From Bacilli bacterium (GTDB lineage: Bacteria; Bacillota_I; Bacilli_A; RF39; UBA660), in assembly GCA_017888105.1 (NCBI GenBank), contig JAGHGS010000013.1:1-12407 (forward strand): a DNA stretch of 12,407 nt, in the 5' to 3' direction. Numbering within the stretch: position 1 is the first letter of the stretch; every line of letters begins with the position of its first letter. The notes beneath the pieces are model-generated. The model saw only the letters and a list, made by a program, of their open reading frames with translations. It made no database searches and was not told the origin of the DNA. The translations under genes and the position numbers were made by a program. Shown in pieces: positions 6,483 through 12,407 of the stretch.

Positions 6483-6566
6483 TTGAGCGAAGAAATAAAG
6501 TATTTGTTTATTATAATAATGTTGCTCATTTCTATTATTAGAGATGAGCAACAGAAAAGACGCTGA
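6483..6566 (+). CDS. Possible 27-residue hydrophobic peptide (type I toxin-like)
   Basis: A frame starting at TTG 6483 (or ATG 6477, two codons earlier) runs to TGA at 6564-6566. A perfect AGGAGG (6471-6476) lies 6 nt before the TTG but 0 nt before the ATG, so TTG is favoured. The peptide has an acidic head (SEEIK), a 13-residue hydrophobic core (YLFIIIMLLISII) and a charged tail (RDEQQKRR). This plan is seen in holin-like and other type I toxin peptides of Firmicutes, but the core is short for a full membrane span. A 7-codon frame (MKVGGWN) ends with TGA overlapping the TTG, which could couple translation. Strong hairpins sit inside and just after the frame. It could instead be a chance frame within a structured RNA. 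Confidence 0.35.
   Translation: MSEEIKYLFIIIMLLISIIRDEQQKRR
6521..6552. repeat. Inverted repeat with 13-bp stem inside the small ORF
   Basis: GTTGCTCAT (6521-6529) pairs perfectly with ATGAGCAAC (6544-6552). The stem continues inward by four more pairs, one of them a T-G wobble, to leave a 6-nt loop (ATTATT). There is no U-tract typical of a terminator on the plus strand. It lies within the codons for the hydrophobic core of the small peptide and could regulate its translation or form part of an RNA. Confidence 0.7.
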
Positions 6567-6575
6567 TTAGCGTCT
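6558..6575. repeat. GC-rich hairpin after the small ORF
   Basis: AGACGCT and AGCGTCT form a perfect 7-bp stem around GATT. It is one of the most GC-rich inverted repeats in this AT-rich window. Read on the minus strand it is followed by a short U-run, so it could act as a weak back-up terminator behind the one at 6578-6616. On the plus strand it covers the stop codon of the small ORF. Confidence 0.6.
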
Positions 6576-6577
6576 GC

Positions 6578-6616
6578 AAAAAAACCGCAGGTATCCAATT
6601 TGGATAACACTTACAT
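6578..6616 (-). terminator. Probable minus-strand terminator after nfo
   Basis: On the minus strand, GTTATCCA, a short loop and TGGATAC fold into a stem, extended by an outer TGTA/TGCG helix with wobble pairs. A seven-base U-run follows (6584 to 6578). It lies about 47-85 nt past the nfo stop codon and is the best terminator candidate for nfo. If the plus-strand peptide is real, it could also end an antisense RNA. Confidence 0.5.
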
Positions 6617-6647
6617 ATTTATATATAACATATTTTAAATAAATAAA

Positions 6648-6659
6648 CAAGAGCTCTTG
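6648..6659. repeat. Perfect 12-bp palindrome 3 nt after nfo
   Basis: CAAGAGCTCTTG reads the same on both strands. As an RNA hairpin it would keep only a 4-bp stem around AGCT, with TTTATTTATTT following on the minus strand, so it is at best a weak terminator. As DNA it is a symmetric 6-bp half-site pair that a dimeric protein could bind. Confidence 0.45.
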
Positions 6660-6662
6660 CTA

Positions 6663-7574
6663 TTAAAAATGATGATAAAACTCTCTTATATCATTCATCA
6701 TATTGGGATTCATTTTTCCTTCTTTTATCATAGCAATTTCAAATTTATAAGGAGGATAGATTCTTTTCTTATCATCATCTGTTTCTCCTATATATGGTGT
6801 TTCTAATATTTTGGGAACACTTTTTAATTTTTCATGATTCATAATCTTGAGAAGTGTATCAAAGCCGATTGTTCCATAGCCAATATTGGCATGACGATCT
6901 TTATGTGCACCGAGTGGATTTTTGCTATCATTTACGTGAATGCAGCCAATATAATTTATGCCAATCACCTCATCAAATTTTTGTAAAAACTCATCAAACT
7001 TATTCATATCATAACCAGCATCATTTAAGTGGCAAGTATCAATGCAGACACCAATTAATTCTTTCTTGTTTACTTTTTCTATTAAATATTTTATTTCTTC
7101 TAGTGTACAGCCTAATTCAGAACCTTTACCAGCCATGGTTTCTAATAAAATTTTAACAGAAGTATCCTCTTTTAAAATTTGGTTTAAAGCAAAAGCAATA
7201 TTATCTAATGCAATATTACGATCAATTCCTACACTTGATCCAGGATGTAAAACAATGTATTTAATTCCCATTTCTTCACATCTTTTAATTTCATTGATTA
7301 AGAATTCTGTACTAAAATTGTATTTTCTTTCATCTAAGTTGTTGGCTAAATTTACAATATAAGGAGCATGACAAATAACTGTATTAATATCTATATTGTT
7401 ATCTTTCATTAAATTCCAAGCTTCTATCGTACTTTCTTTATCAATTGGTTTTCTTAACGTATTTTGAGGAGCACCGGTATAAAACATAAATGTATTAGCA
7501 CCATAACTTAGTGCTTCTTTTACGCTTCCAAGTAGTCCATCTCGACCAAAAGATACATGAGATCCTATTATCAT
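6663..7574 (-). CDS. nfo: Endonuclease IV (AP endonuclease)
   Basis: This enzyme cuts DNA 5' to abasic sites in base-excision repair, using a trinuclear zinc centre in a TIM barrel. The 303-aa protein contains all nine expected metal ligands: His69 (CHAPY), His110 (LHPGS), Glu145 (LLETMAGKG), Asp179 and His182 (CIDTCHLNDAGYDM), His213 (HVNDS), Asp226 and His228 (HKDRH), and Glu258 (ILETPY). It starts with the family's GSHVS. The C-terminus runs about 20 residues beyond the usual 280-285 (EGKMNPNMMNDIREFYHHF). The ATG at 7574 was chosen: GGGTGA lies 5 nt upstream, and the in-frame GTG 9 nt earlier is part of that site. A TATAAT 18 nt upstream may be its own promoter, after the pilin terminator. 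Confidence 0.97.
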   Translation of the reverse strand: MIIGSHVSFGRDGLLGSVKEALSYGANTFMFYTGAPQNTLRKPIDKESTIEAWNLMKDNNIDINTVICHAPYIVNLANNLDERKYNFSTEFLINEIKRCEEMGIKYIVLHPGSSVGIDRNIALDNIAFALNQILKEDTSVKILLETMAGKGSELGCTLEEIKYLIEKVNKKELIGVCIDTCHLNDAGYDMNKFDEFLQKFDEVIGINYIGCIHVNDSKNPLGAHKDRHANIGYGTIGFDTLLKIMNHEKLKSVPKILETPYIGETDDDKKRIYPPYKFEIAMIKEGKMNPNMMNDIREFYHHF

Positions 7575-7591
7575 TTTTATCACCCAGTAAC

Positions 7592-7620
7592 ATTATAAAT
7601 TATTCTTTAAAAAAAATCTA
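7592..7620 (-). promoter_or_regulatory. Possible promoter of nfo (weak -35)
   Basis: A perfect TATAAT (7597 to 7592, minus strand) lies 18 nt upstream of the nfo ATG. At 17-nt spacing the -35 would be TAGATT, a poor match that falls inside the pilin terminator stem. Without it nfo would depend on readthrough of that terminator. Because the two elements overlap, the assignment stays tentative. Confidence 0.4.
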
Positions 7621-7634
7621 GTTTTAACTAGATT
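7609..7634 (-). terminator. Intrinsic terminator of the pilin-like gene
   Basis: On the minus strand, AATCTAG (7634 to 7628), a 6-nt loop and CTAGATT (7621 to 7615) form a perfect 7-bp stem continuing into an eight-base U-run (7616 to 7609). It overlaps the pilin stop codon. Confidence 0.8.
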
Positions 7635-8055
7635 AATTTGCACTACAAGTGGTTGAAGCATTTTCAGCGGATGCCTCAACATCATCACTGGTAACATCTG
7701 GAGTTACTCCATTAATTGTATATTGACCATTGGATAGCCATATTTTATATGAGTAGTTTCCATCTTCTCCTACTTCAATTGAAATACTTCCTGTATAAGA
7801 ATCATCATTTTTTTCGATTAAACCAGATTCGATAATTTCATCATATGTATAGCATTTTGAATTTGTTGAATTTTCTTGAATGTATAATGTTTGAGCTGCT
7901 TTTACTAAAGAATTTGCTTCCATTGCTAATACTTGTTTCTTAGCACTATCTGCCATTGGAACAACTGCATTGGTTGCAATCAAAACAATTACAGATAATA
8001 TTACAATCACACTTAATAATTCCACTAGAGTAAAACCTTTTTTATTTAAATTCAT
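7633..8055 (-). CDS. Type IV pilin-like protein with prepilin N-terminus (ComGC/pseudopilin type)
   Basis: The 140-aa protein has a class III prepilin leader: MNLNKKG before the cleavage point, then FTLVELLSVIVILSVIVLIA, the N-methylated hydrophobic helix with the conserved Glu5 of the mature chain. A prepilin peptidase would cut after Gly7 and the subunit would join a thin pilus or competence pseudopilus. The soluble domain has exactly two cysteines (Cys68 and Cys137) that can bracket a disulfide loop, like the D-region of type IV pilins, with a Thr/Ser/Glu-rich tail. No other pilus or competence gene (ATPase, platform protein, peptidase) is in the window, so it is an orphan here. The ATG at 8055 has AAGGTGA 5 nt upstream; the GTG 9 nt earlier is part of it. 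The gene has its own consensus promoter and terminator. Confidence 0.9.
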   Translation of the reverse strand: MNLNKKGFTLVELLSVIVILSVIVLIATNAVVPMADSAKKQVLAMEANSLVKAAQTLYIQENSTNSKCYTYDEIIESGLIEKNDDSYTGSISIEVGEDGNYSYKIWLSNGQYTINGVTPDVTSDDVEASAENASTTCSAN

Positions 8056-8075
8056 TATTGTCACCTTCTAAATTA

Positions 8076-8103
8076 ATTATATCAAAAATCTAGGTTTAGT
8101 CAA
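8076..8103 (-). promoter_or_regulatory. Consensus SigA-type promoter of the pilin-like gene
   Basis: On the minus strand, TTGACT (8103 to 8098) and a perfect TATAAT (8081 to 8076) are 16 nt apart. The predicted start near 8069 gives a leader of about 14 nt that is essentially only the ribosome site. This is among the strongest promoters visible and argues for substantial, independent expression of the pilin. Confidence 0.8.
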
Positions 8104-8148
8104 CTCTTAAATATGAAATTTATGTTACTTTCAGAAAAAAATGTCGAA

Positions 8149-9363
8149 TTAATTTAAAATATTTTCAATGTTTACATTTCTCGTATGACTTACTGGTTCC
8201 CATTTTTTTGTTTTCTTAAATAAACAAATCATGTTAATTGGTATCCAAGTTAGGATAAATAATGAAAAACCTAAAATCCCTTTATAATGATCTTTTATTT
8301 TTTTATGTAATAATTTAATGACTATTATATTTAAAATGATACTGCCTATATAAAATAATATGAAGAAATAAAGGCTTGTTAAATCTAGTATTATTTTATC
8401 TATCATTAATCCATGAATAAATTTCATGATAACCATAAATAATGGTAAAGCGAAAGATATTACTTGAACGATTGGGGCTAAATAATATAATAAACAATCA
8501 AAAGAACAAAAGGAACTATTTTTCCAAAAACTTTTTGTTAAGCTTGTTCCAAATCTTTTTAGACATTCAAAGCAACCACTACTCCATCTTTTTCTTTGAT
8601 TCCATGAAGCTTTGAAACTAGTTGGGTGTTCATCATATGTTATAGCATCACAGGCAAAGGCAATTTTAATATTATTTAGAGCACATATGCCGGTAAATTC
8701 ACTATCTTCTGTTAAAGTCTTGACATTAAAACCATATTCATCAATAACGCATTTTTTGATGCAAAAGCCAGTGCCATTAATCGCAGAAGATCTTTTTAAA
8801 ACCATTCTTGCTTGATTGTAAAAAATATTTTGTAAGTAGTAAAAAATCGTATAACTTCCGGTTAAATAATTATCACTAGGATTTTTGGCATCACGAAAAC
8901 CTTGAGCGACTAAATATCCTTCATTTAGAGTATCATTCATCGCTTTTAGAAAGTTTTGGTGAACAATATTATCCGCATCAAAAATTACATAAGCATCATA
9001 ATCACTATTTTGTAAATAATCAAAAGTATATTTTAATACTTCCCCCTTACTTTTAACTGGCTTATCTATCTCAATTATTTTAGCACCTTTTTTTAGCGCT
9101 ACTTCTTTTGTGTTATCCGTGCAGTTATTAGGAATGGCATAACAATCAAATAAATGCTTAGGATAATCAAGTTTATTTATGCTTTCAATTAAACTTGCAA
9201 TTACTTCTTCTTCATTTCGACAAGGAATTAAAATGGCAAATTTATGTTCTTTATTACTGATTAATTTTTTCTTTCTTTTTTTAAAAGTAAAAAAGGAAGT
9301 TATCACAAAATACATGCTAAATAGAAAACACAAAATCATTACTACATTGTATACTATATTCAT
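8149..9363 (-). CDS. Membrane-bound family 2 glycosyltransferase (BcsA/IcaA-like)
   Basis: This likely transfers sugars from a nucleotide donor to a growing polysaccharide or lipid-linked acceptor at the inner membrane face. The 404-aa protein has one N-terminal membrane helix (about 3-25), a GT-A domain with ILIPCRNEEE (44-53), the FDAD metal motif (128-131), the TED catalytic-base motif (218-220) and QRKRW (256-260). The last is the Q-x-x-R-W signature of processive synthases. About three or four C-terminal helices follow (295-320, 330-352, 363-382). The sugar and product cannot be read from the sequence. ATG 9363 lies 1 nt after the GntR stop codon, with AAAGGATG upstream inside that gene, so translation is coupled to the regulator and ABC genes. 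I see no convincing terminator after it. No cyclic-di-GMP-binding PilZ domain is present. Confidence 0.9.
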   Translation of the reverse strand: MNIVYNVVMILCFLFSMYFVITSFFTFKKRKKKLISNKEHKFAILIPCRNEEEVIASLIESINKLDYPKHLFDCYAIPNNCTDNTKEVALKKGAKIIEIDKPVKSKGEVLKYTFDYLQNSDYDAYVIFDADNIVHQNFLKAMNDTLNEGYLVAQGFRDAKNPSDNYLTGSYTIFYYLQNIFYNQARMVLKRSSAINGTGFCIKKCVIDEYGFNVKTLTEDSEFTGICALNNIKIAFACDAITYDEHPTSFKASWNQRKRWSSGCFECLKRFGTSLTKSFWKNSSFCSFDCLLYYLAPIVQVISFALPLFMVIMKFIHGLMIDKIILDLTSLYFFILFYIGSIILNIIVIKLLHKKIKDHYKGILGFSLFILTWIPINMICLFKKTKKWEPVSHTRNVNIENILN

Positions 9364-9364
9364 T

Positions 9365-9718
9365 TTACTTCATCCTTTTTATTATTTCTTCCTTTTTGAT
9401 TCCATAGGTTTCTAATTCTTTCGTAATCTCATTTATTTTATTTATTAATTCTTCAATTTTTAATTCTTTCGCTTTCGAAGTGTTATCACTGATGAAAGTT
9501 CCTTTGGTAGATTTAGAAATGATGAGTCCATTTTCCTCTAAGATATCATAAGCTTTTTTTACAGTATTAGGATTAATTCCTAAATCATAAGCAAGAGAGC
9601 GAACACTAGGAATTTGACTTCCTGGAGTTAATGCTCCTAGCGTTATTAATTTTTCTACTTCTCTTACTATTTGTTCATAGATTGGCTCTCTTTTCGTATA
9701 ATCAATATTAATATTCAT
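9365..9718 (-). CDS. GntR-family regulator, YtrA subfamily
   Basis: The 117-aa protein has a winged helix-turn-helix (about 5-75) with the typical GntR run: REPIYEQIVREV, GALTPGSQIPSVRSLA and GINPNTVKKAYDILEENGLI. A short C-terminal helical segment (about 85-117, KIEELINKINEITKELE) replaces the large ligand domain. This is the architecture of YtrA-type repressors, which usually lie with and repress ABC transporter genes and respond to cell-wall-active compounds in Bacillus and relatives. It fits here: the ATPase and permease precede it and a glycosyltransferase follows. The ATG at 9718 overlaps the permease end by 11 nt; GGAG lies about 9 nt upstream. A longer frame starting further up runs through permease codons and has no homology-like content. 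It probably autoregulates the operon from a promoter outside the window. Confidence 0.93.
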   Translation of the reverse strand: MNINIDYTKREPIYEQIVREVEKLITLGALTPGSQIPSVRSLAYDLGINPNTVKKAYDILEENGLIISKSTKGTFISDNTSKAKELKIEELINKINEITKELETYGIKKEEIIKRMK

Positions 9719-11687
9719 TACCAGCCACTCCATCTGCTTGCATTTCCTTAAACTCATTAAGCAAAGACTCATATTCTTGGTTATCTTTTAAATTTTCTTT
9801 GTAGCTGTCAAATTCTTCTTTAAAGGCTGCAATATCACTAATGGTAATCGTATATTCTTTCATTAAATCATATACACGAATGTAGGCTATATCTTTGTTG
9901 ATGTCAATTTTATTGTCATTTTTTAAGTAATCTATAAATTCTTCCGTATTGCTTCTTATTACATAGTTAAAGACATAGTAATCTTCATCTGTAAACAAAT
10001 CACTTTCATATGCGTATAAATCATAATATGTTTCATAACTTGTTTTTTCTTGATATTTAATGAATAATTCATTTTGATAAGTTATTATTTTATTAAATAA
10101 TTCTTCGCTTAATTTAACAGGTATCATTATACTTTCATAGCGATGATTGTGATAACTATATAAGAATAGTGTATCGGTATTAGATAAACTATTTATATTA
10201 AATTCATCTATTTTATCAATATTATTTTTAATTAAATCTTTTATTTCTTTGGTTACAGGAATCGTTGTATTGTTATATTCAATATAATCAATGCGATTAA
10301 AGTTGAATTTGGTAATTTTTTCTTTATTCCAAATGTTTAATTCATCTTGAAGTAAACTATTTAATGTTTCATCAATATCTGCGGTTACTTCATATTGGGT
10401 ATTTCCAGATGTGAATATAAAGTTATAAACATAACCTGCTCCTGTGGTATTTTCTTCTAATAAGGATTTGATAACACTATTAATTAAATCTCTATCCGTT
10501 ATTTCCATTCCCTCATAAGTAATAGAATCAACCTTTTTAATTACTTTTTCAGGATTATCAAATACTTCAAAGTTTAAAGCATATACTCCTGTAAAAATAC
10601 AGAATAATAAAACACTTATTACTAATGATTTAAATGGTTTATATATTTCTCTTCGAGTAATTAAGTCATAGACAATAGAATAAATAATGATACCCACGAT
10701 TGATATTAGCCAACCAATAGCACCAGCCCCTTCAATAATCGCATATGTTACTAAACAAACTGGGAAAAGTGTAATTCCTTTTACAAGATAATGAACAAAG
10801 GAATTTTTAAAACTTGTTTCATTATTTTCCATTTTTCTTCTTTTGAAAGCAAAGTAACCAATTACCGAGTAAATAACACTTAGGACAACCATTTTAATTA
10901 AACTCATAGAATTATAAAAAGTATTATTCTCGTTAGCAGCTTCATTTAACATGGCTAGTGGTGCAGTAAAATTGTAAGTCATTAGTTTTCCATAATATAA
11001 ATTGTACTCATTATCCAGTAAATGTTCTTCACAATTAGAATTGTTATAACAATAATAGTTTGTTGGTTTGCAATCTTCATTATCACATACAATATAATTA
11101 TTTCCGGAATAATAGTCTTGAGTTAGATAATTTATACCATTTAAATAAGGAACAATTAAAAGAATAATTAAAGCGACAACGATGCTGGTAATCAAGTTTC
11201 CTGATAAAATAATGGCTAAATTGGTAACAGTAAACATGAAAACATAAGAAATAAACCAGAATAAAAAGTAATCTATTAATAAAGCAAAAGGAATGGTTAA
11301 ACTTTCAAATACTAAACCAAATAAACCAAATATTAAGGTATTTATAATCATGAAAATTAAGAGAACTAAAATACCACCTAGCGTATTGGTTATAAAAATG
11401 CTTCTTCTACTAATTGGTTTTGACATTACAAAGTCTACACTTTTTTTCTTTAAAATAAAACCAAATAAGGTTACTGATAAGGATAGTGGAATAAATATCA
11501 TTCCCGCATAAGTTAGCAAACTTAATTCATTAAAAATTAATAAATTAGTATTACTTGTAGTAAGTAATATAATTAAGAAAATAATATTAATAATTGGTAT
11601 TACACCGAGTAAGAATGCTAGTAATCCTTTTGATTTTCTAATATTTTCTTTAAAGAAATTAAAATTAAATAACGCTTTCAAATTCAT
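9708..11687 (-). CDS. ABC transporter permease with large C-terminal extracytoplasmic-type domain
   Basis: This 659-aa membrane subunit works with the ATPase at 11665-12407. The front half has six to seven helices (about 21-43, 57-79, 100-125, 132-160, 166-182, 262-281), followed by another membrane block (305-340, 352-370). The motif FVMSKPISRRSIF (86-98) is typical of the ABC-2 type fold, where the cytoplasmic loop contacts the ATPase. Between helices, residues 183-260 form an external loop with four cysteines (201, 206, 213, 219), likely two disulfides. The rest (about 380-659) is a soluble, Asp/Glu/Tyr-rich domain without membrane segments, like the long C-terminal parts of YtrC/D-type permeases. 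The substrate is unknown; YtrA-type linkage suggests export or cell-wall-stress defence. The ATG at 11687 has GGAGG 9 nt upstream and overlaps the ATPase end by 23 nt. Confidence 0.88.
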   Translation of the reverse strand: MNLKALFNFNFFKENIRKSKGLLAFLLGVIPIINIIFLIILLTTSNTNLLIFNELSLLTYAGMIFIPLSLSVTLFGFILKKKSVDFVMSKPISRRSIFITNTLGGILVLLIFMIINTLIFGLFGLVFESLTIPFALLIDYFLFWFISYVFMFTVTNLAIILSGNLITSIVVALIILLIVPYLNGINYLTQDYYSGNNYIVCDNEDCKPTNYYCYNNSNCEEHLLDNEYNLYYGKLMTYNFTAPLAMLNEAANENNTFYNSMSLIKMVVLSVIYSVIGYFAFKRRKMENNETSFKNSFVHYLVKGITLFPVCLVTYAIIEGAGAIGWLISIVGIIIYSIVYDLITRREIYKPFKSLVISVLLFCIFTGVYALNFEVFDNPEKVIKKVDSITYEGMEITDRDLINSVIKSLLEENTTGAGYVYNFIFTSGNTQYEVTADIDETLNSLLQDELNIWNKEKITKFNFNRIDYIEYNNTTIPVTKEIKDLIKNNIDKIDEFNINSLSNTDTLFLYSYHNHRYESIMIPVKLSEELFNKIITYQNELFIKYQEKTSYETYYDLYAYESDLFTDEDYYVFNYVIRSNTEEFIDYLKNDNKIDINKDIAYIRVYDLMKEYTITISDIAAFKEEFDSYKENLKDNQEYESLLNEFKEMQADGVAGNEY

Positions 11688-12407
11688 AACCTAACGCCTC
11701 CATTTGATAAATAAATACTTCTTCTAAGGTAAGAGGTAAATAATCTAATATAATTGGATTTAAACTCTCTAAATACTTTCTGCTATCTTTCCCCTCTTCA
11801 TCTATAATTAAAGTTGCTACACTTCCAATTTTTTTATAAGAAAGAATTTTTAGTTTTTTAAATGTTTTTTTATCAAAATCTTCTTTTAGAGATATTTGAA
11901 CTTTAAACATATTTGTTTTTAAAGTATCAATATCACTTTCAAATAAAATATTACCTTTATATAATAATCCTAAATTATCACATATATCTTCTAATTCTCT
12001 TAAATTATGAGAAGTCATAATAATGGTTGTATCTTTTTTACTCATAGCATCTGATAGTAGTTTTTTAAAGTATTTTCTTACGACCGGATCTAGACCATCA
12101 AATGTTTCATCTAAAAAGATGTATTTTGCATTCGTAGCTAAAGCACAAATAAGCGCACATTGTCTTTTCATACCTTTCGAAAAACTACTTATTTTAGCAT
12201 TGGGATTTAATTTTAAAGTATTTGCTGTATTAATGACATAATTCATATCAAAATTATGATACATTGCTTTATAAAACTCTGCCATATCCATTAAAGTATA
12301 ACTAGGATAAAAATATAGGTCATCTGGTACAAAGACCATCTTTTGTTTTAAAGCCTCATTGTCATAAGCTTCTTCATTATCTATAAGAATGTTGCCATTA
12401 TCAGGAA
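11665..12407 (-). CDS. ABC transporter ATP-binding protein, 5' end outside the window
   Basis: This is the nucleotide-binding subunit for the adjacent permease. The frame is open to the right edge: 22 codons upstream of the internal ATG at 12339 read PDNGNILIDNEEAYDNEA and onward, the usual stretch after Walker A, so the gene is partial and its P-loop lies beyond the window. Visible motifs, in residues of the 246-codon visible part, are the signature SFSKGMKRQ (74-82), Walker B YIFLDE followed by the D-loop GLDP (about 95-106), and the switch histidine in MTSHNL (133). The Q-loop position reads VFVPDD, with no obvious Gln. The last 70 residues (about 175-246) form a C-terminal domain common in YtrB/YhcH-type ATPases. 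The stop lies within the permease start. Confidence 0.93.
   Translation of the reverse strand, partial: PDNGNILIDNEEAYDNEALKQKMVFVPDDLYFYPSYTLMDMAEFYKAMYHNFDMNYVINTANTLKLNPNAKISSFSKGMKRQCALICALATNAKYIFLDETFDGLDPVVRKYFKKLLSDAMSKKDTTIIMTSHNLRELEDICDNLGLLYKGNILFESDIDTLKTNMFKVQISLKEDFDKKTFKKLKILSYKKIGSVATLIIDEEGKDSRKYLESLNPIILDYLPLTLEEVFIYQMEALGYEFESVI

Larger units (their letters stand above)
6328..6662. other. 335-bp region with a possible tiny peptide gene and several hairpins
   Basis: No long gene lies here. From the left there is a weak plus-strand promoter candidate (TTGTTT 6355-6360, 16 nt, CATAAT 6377-6382), an AT-rich leader with the small inverted repeat CTTGAA-ATA-TTCAAG (6440-6454), and a 7-codon frame MKVGGWN (6463-6486) behind AAGGGG. 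Next come the 27-residue ORF at 6483-6566, two hairpins inside and after that ORF, a minus-strand terminator (6578-6616), and a palindrome at the end of nfo. The organisation resembles small type I toxin loci or a structured RNA. Neither is proven. Confidence 0.45.

Noticed and set aside
6328..6662. tRNA, riboswitch or CRISPR array in the gene-free stretch
   Set aside because: No cloverleaf with a TTC arm and anticodon stem, no known aptamer core and no regularly spaced direct repeats are present. The repeats are inverted and unrelated to each other.
7042..7362. Plus-strand frames opposite nfo
   Set aside because: They mirror an endonuclease IV with all nine metal ligands. No family resemblance or initiation signal was seen.
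8104..8148. Terminator after the glycosyltransferase gene
   Set aside because: A T-run is present but no stem of more than a few pairs precedes it, so I could not support a terminator.
9719..9772. 18-residue N-terminal extension of the GntR regulator
   Set aside because: The extra residues are out-of-frame permease codons, and the GntR fold begins right after the ATG at 9718.
1..12407. Mycoplasma-type code with TGA as Trp
   Set aside because: None of the long genes ends in TGA, but none has an internal TGA either and Trp is encoded by TGG, so the absence of TGA stops is best explained by AT bias and small sample size.

Overview
The window is AT-rich DNA with short, tightly packed genes, strong AGGAGG-type ribosome binding sites and A/T-flanked hairpin terminators. 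Together with the gene content (class B PBP next to L33 and EF-P, endonuclease IV, a YtrA-type GntR regulator with its ABC transporter), this points to a low-GC Gram-positive bacterium of the Bacilli/Erysipelotrichia type, probably a gut-associated lineage with a small genome. TGG encodes Trp, and no long gene is broken by an in-frame TGA, so the standard bacterial code fits. I see no tRNA, rRNA, CRISPR array, insertion sequence or phage gene. Almost everything reads on the minus strand; the exceptions are one 86-aa gene and one possible 27-residue peptide.

In minus-strand order from the right edge, the first unit is a four-gene operon (12407 to 8149). It holds an ABC ATPase cut by the window edge, a 659-aa permease, a YtrA-like GntR repressor and a membrane glycosyltransferase of family 2. 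The genes overlap by 23 and 11 nt and then sit 1 nt apart, so they are almost certainly co-transcribed and translationally coupled. The second unit is a lone type IV pilin-like gene (8055 to 7633) with its own consensus promoter and terminator. It is followed by nfo, encoding endonuclease IV (7574 to 6663).

The stretch from 6328 to 6662 contains no long gene. It carries a cluster of inverted repeats, a probable minus-strand terminator and, on the plus strand, a short hydrophobic peptide ORF behind a perfect AGGAGG. It is the least explained part of the window. To its left lies a plus-strand 86-aa gene resembling the DUF2624/YqfT family, closed by its own terminator.

The last block (5983 to 168) holds a class B penicillin-binding protein, rpmG (L33, with a promoter overlapping the PBP stop codon), an unrecognised 54-aa basic ORF, efp, and a large protein that fuses an M14 metallocarboxypeptidase to an M15/VanY D,D-carboxypeptidase without an N-terminal signal peptide. 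A 154-aa protein of unknown function with a near-consensus promoter follows. A further gene starts at the left edge. The block joins cell-wall assembly, translation and peptidoglycan-peptide hydrolysis. The pbp-rpmG adjacency resembles the pbpA-rpmGA order of Bacillus subtilis, from memory.
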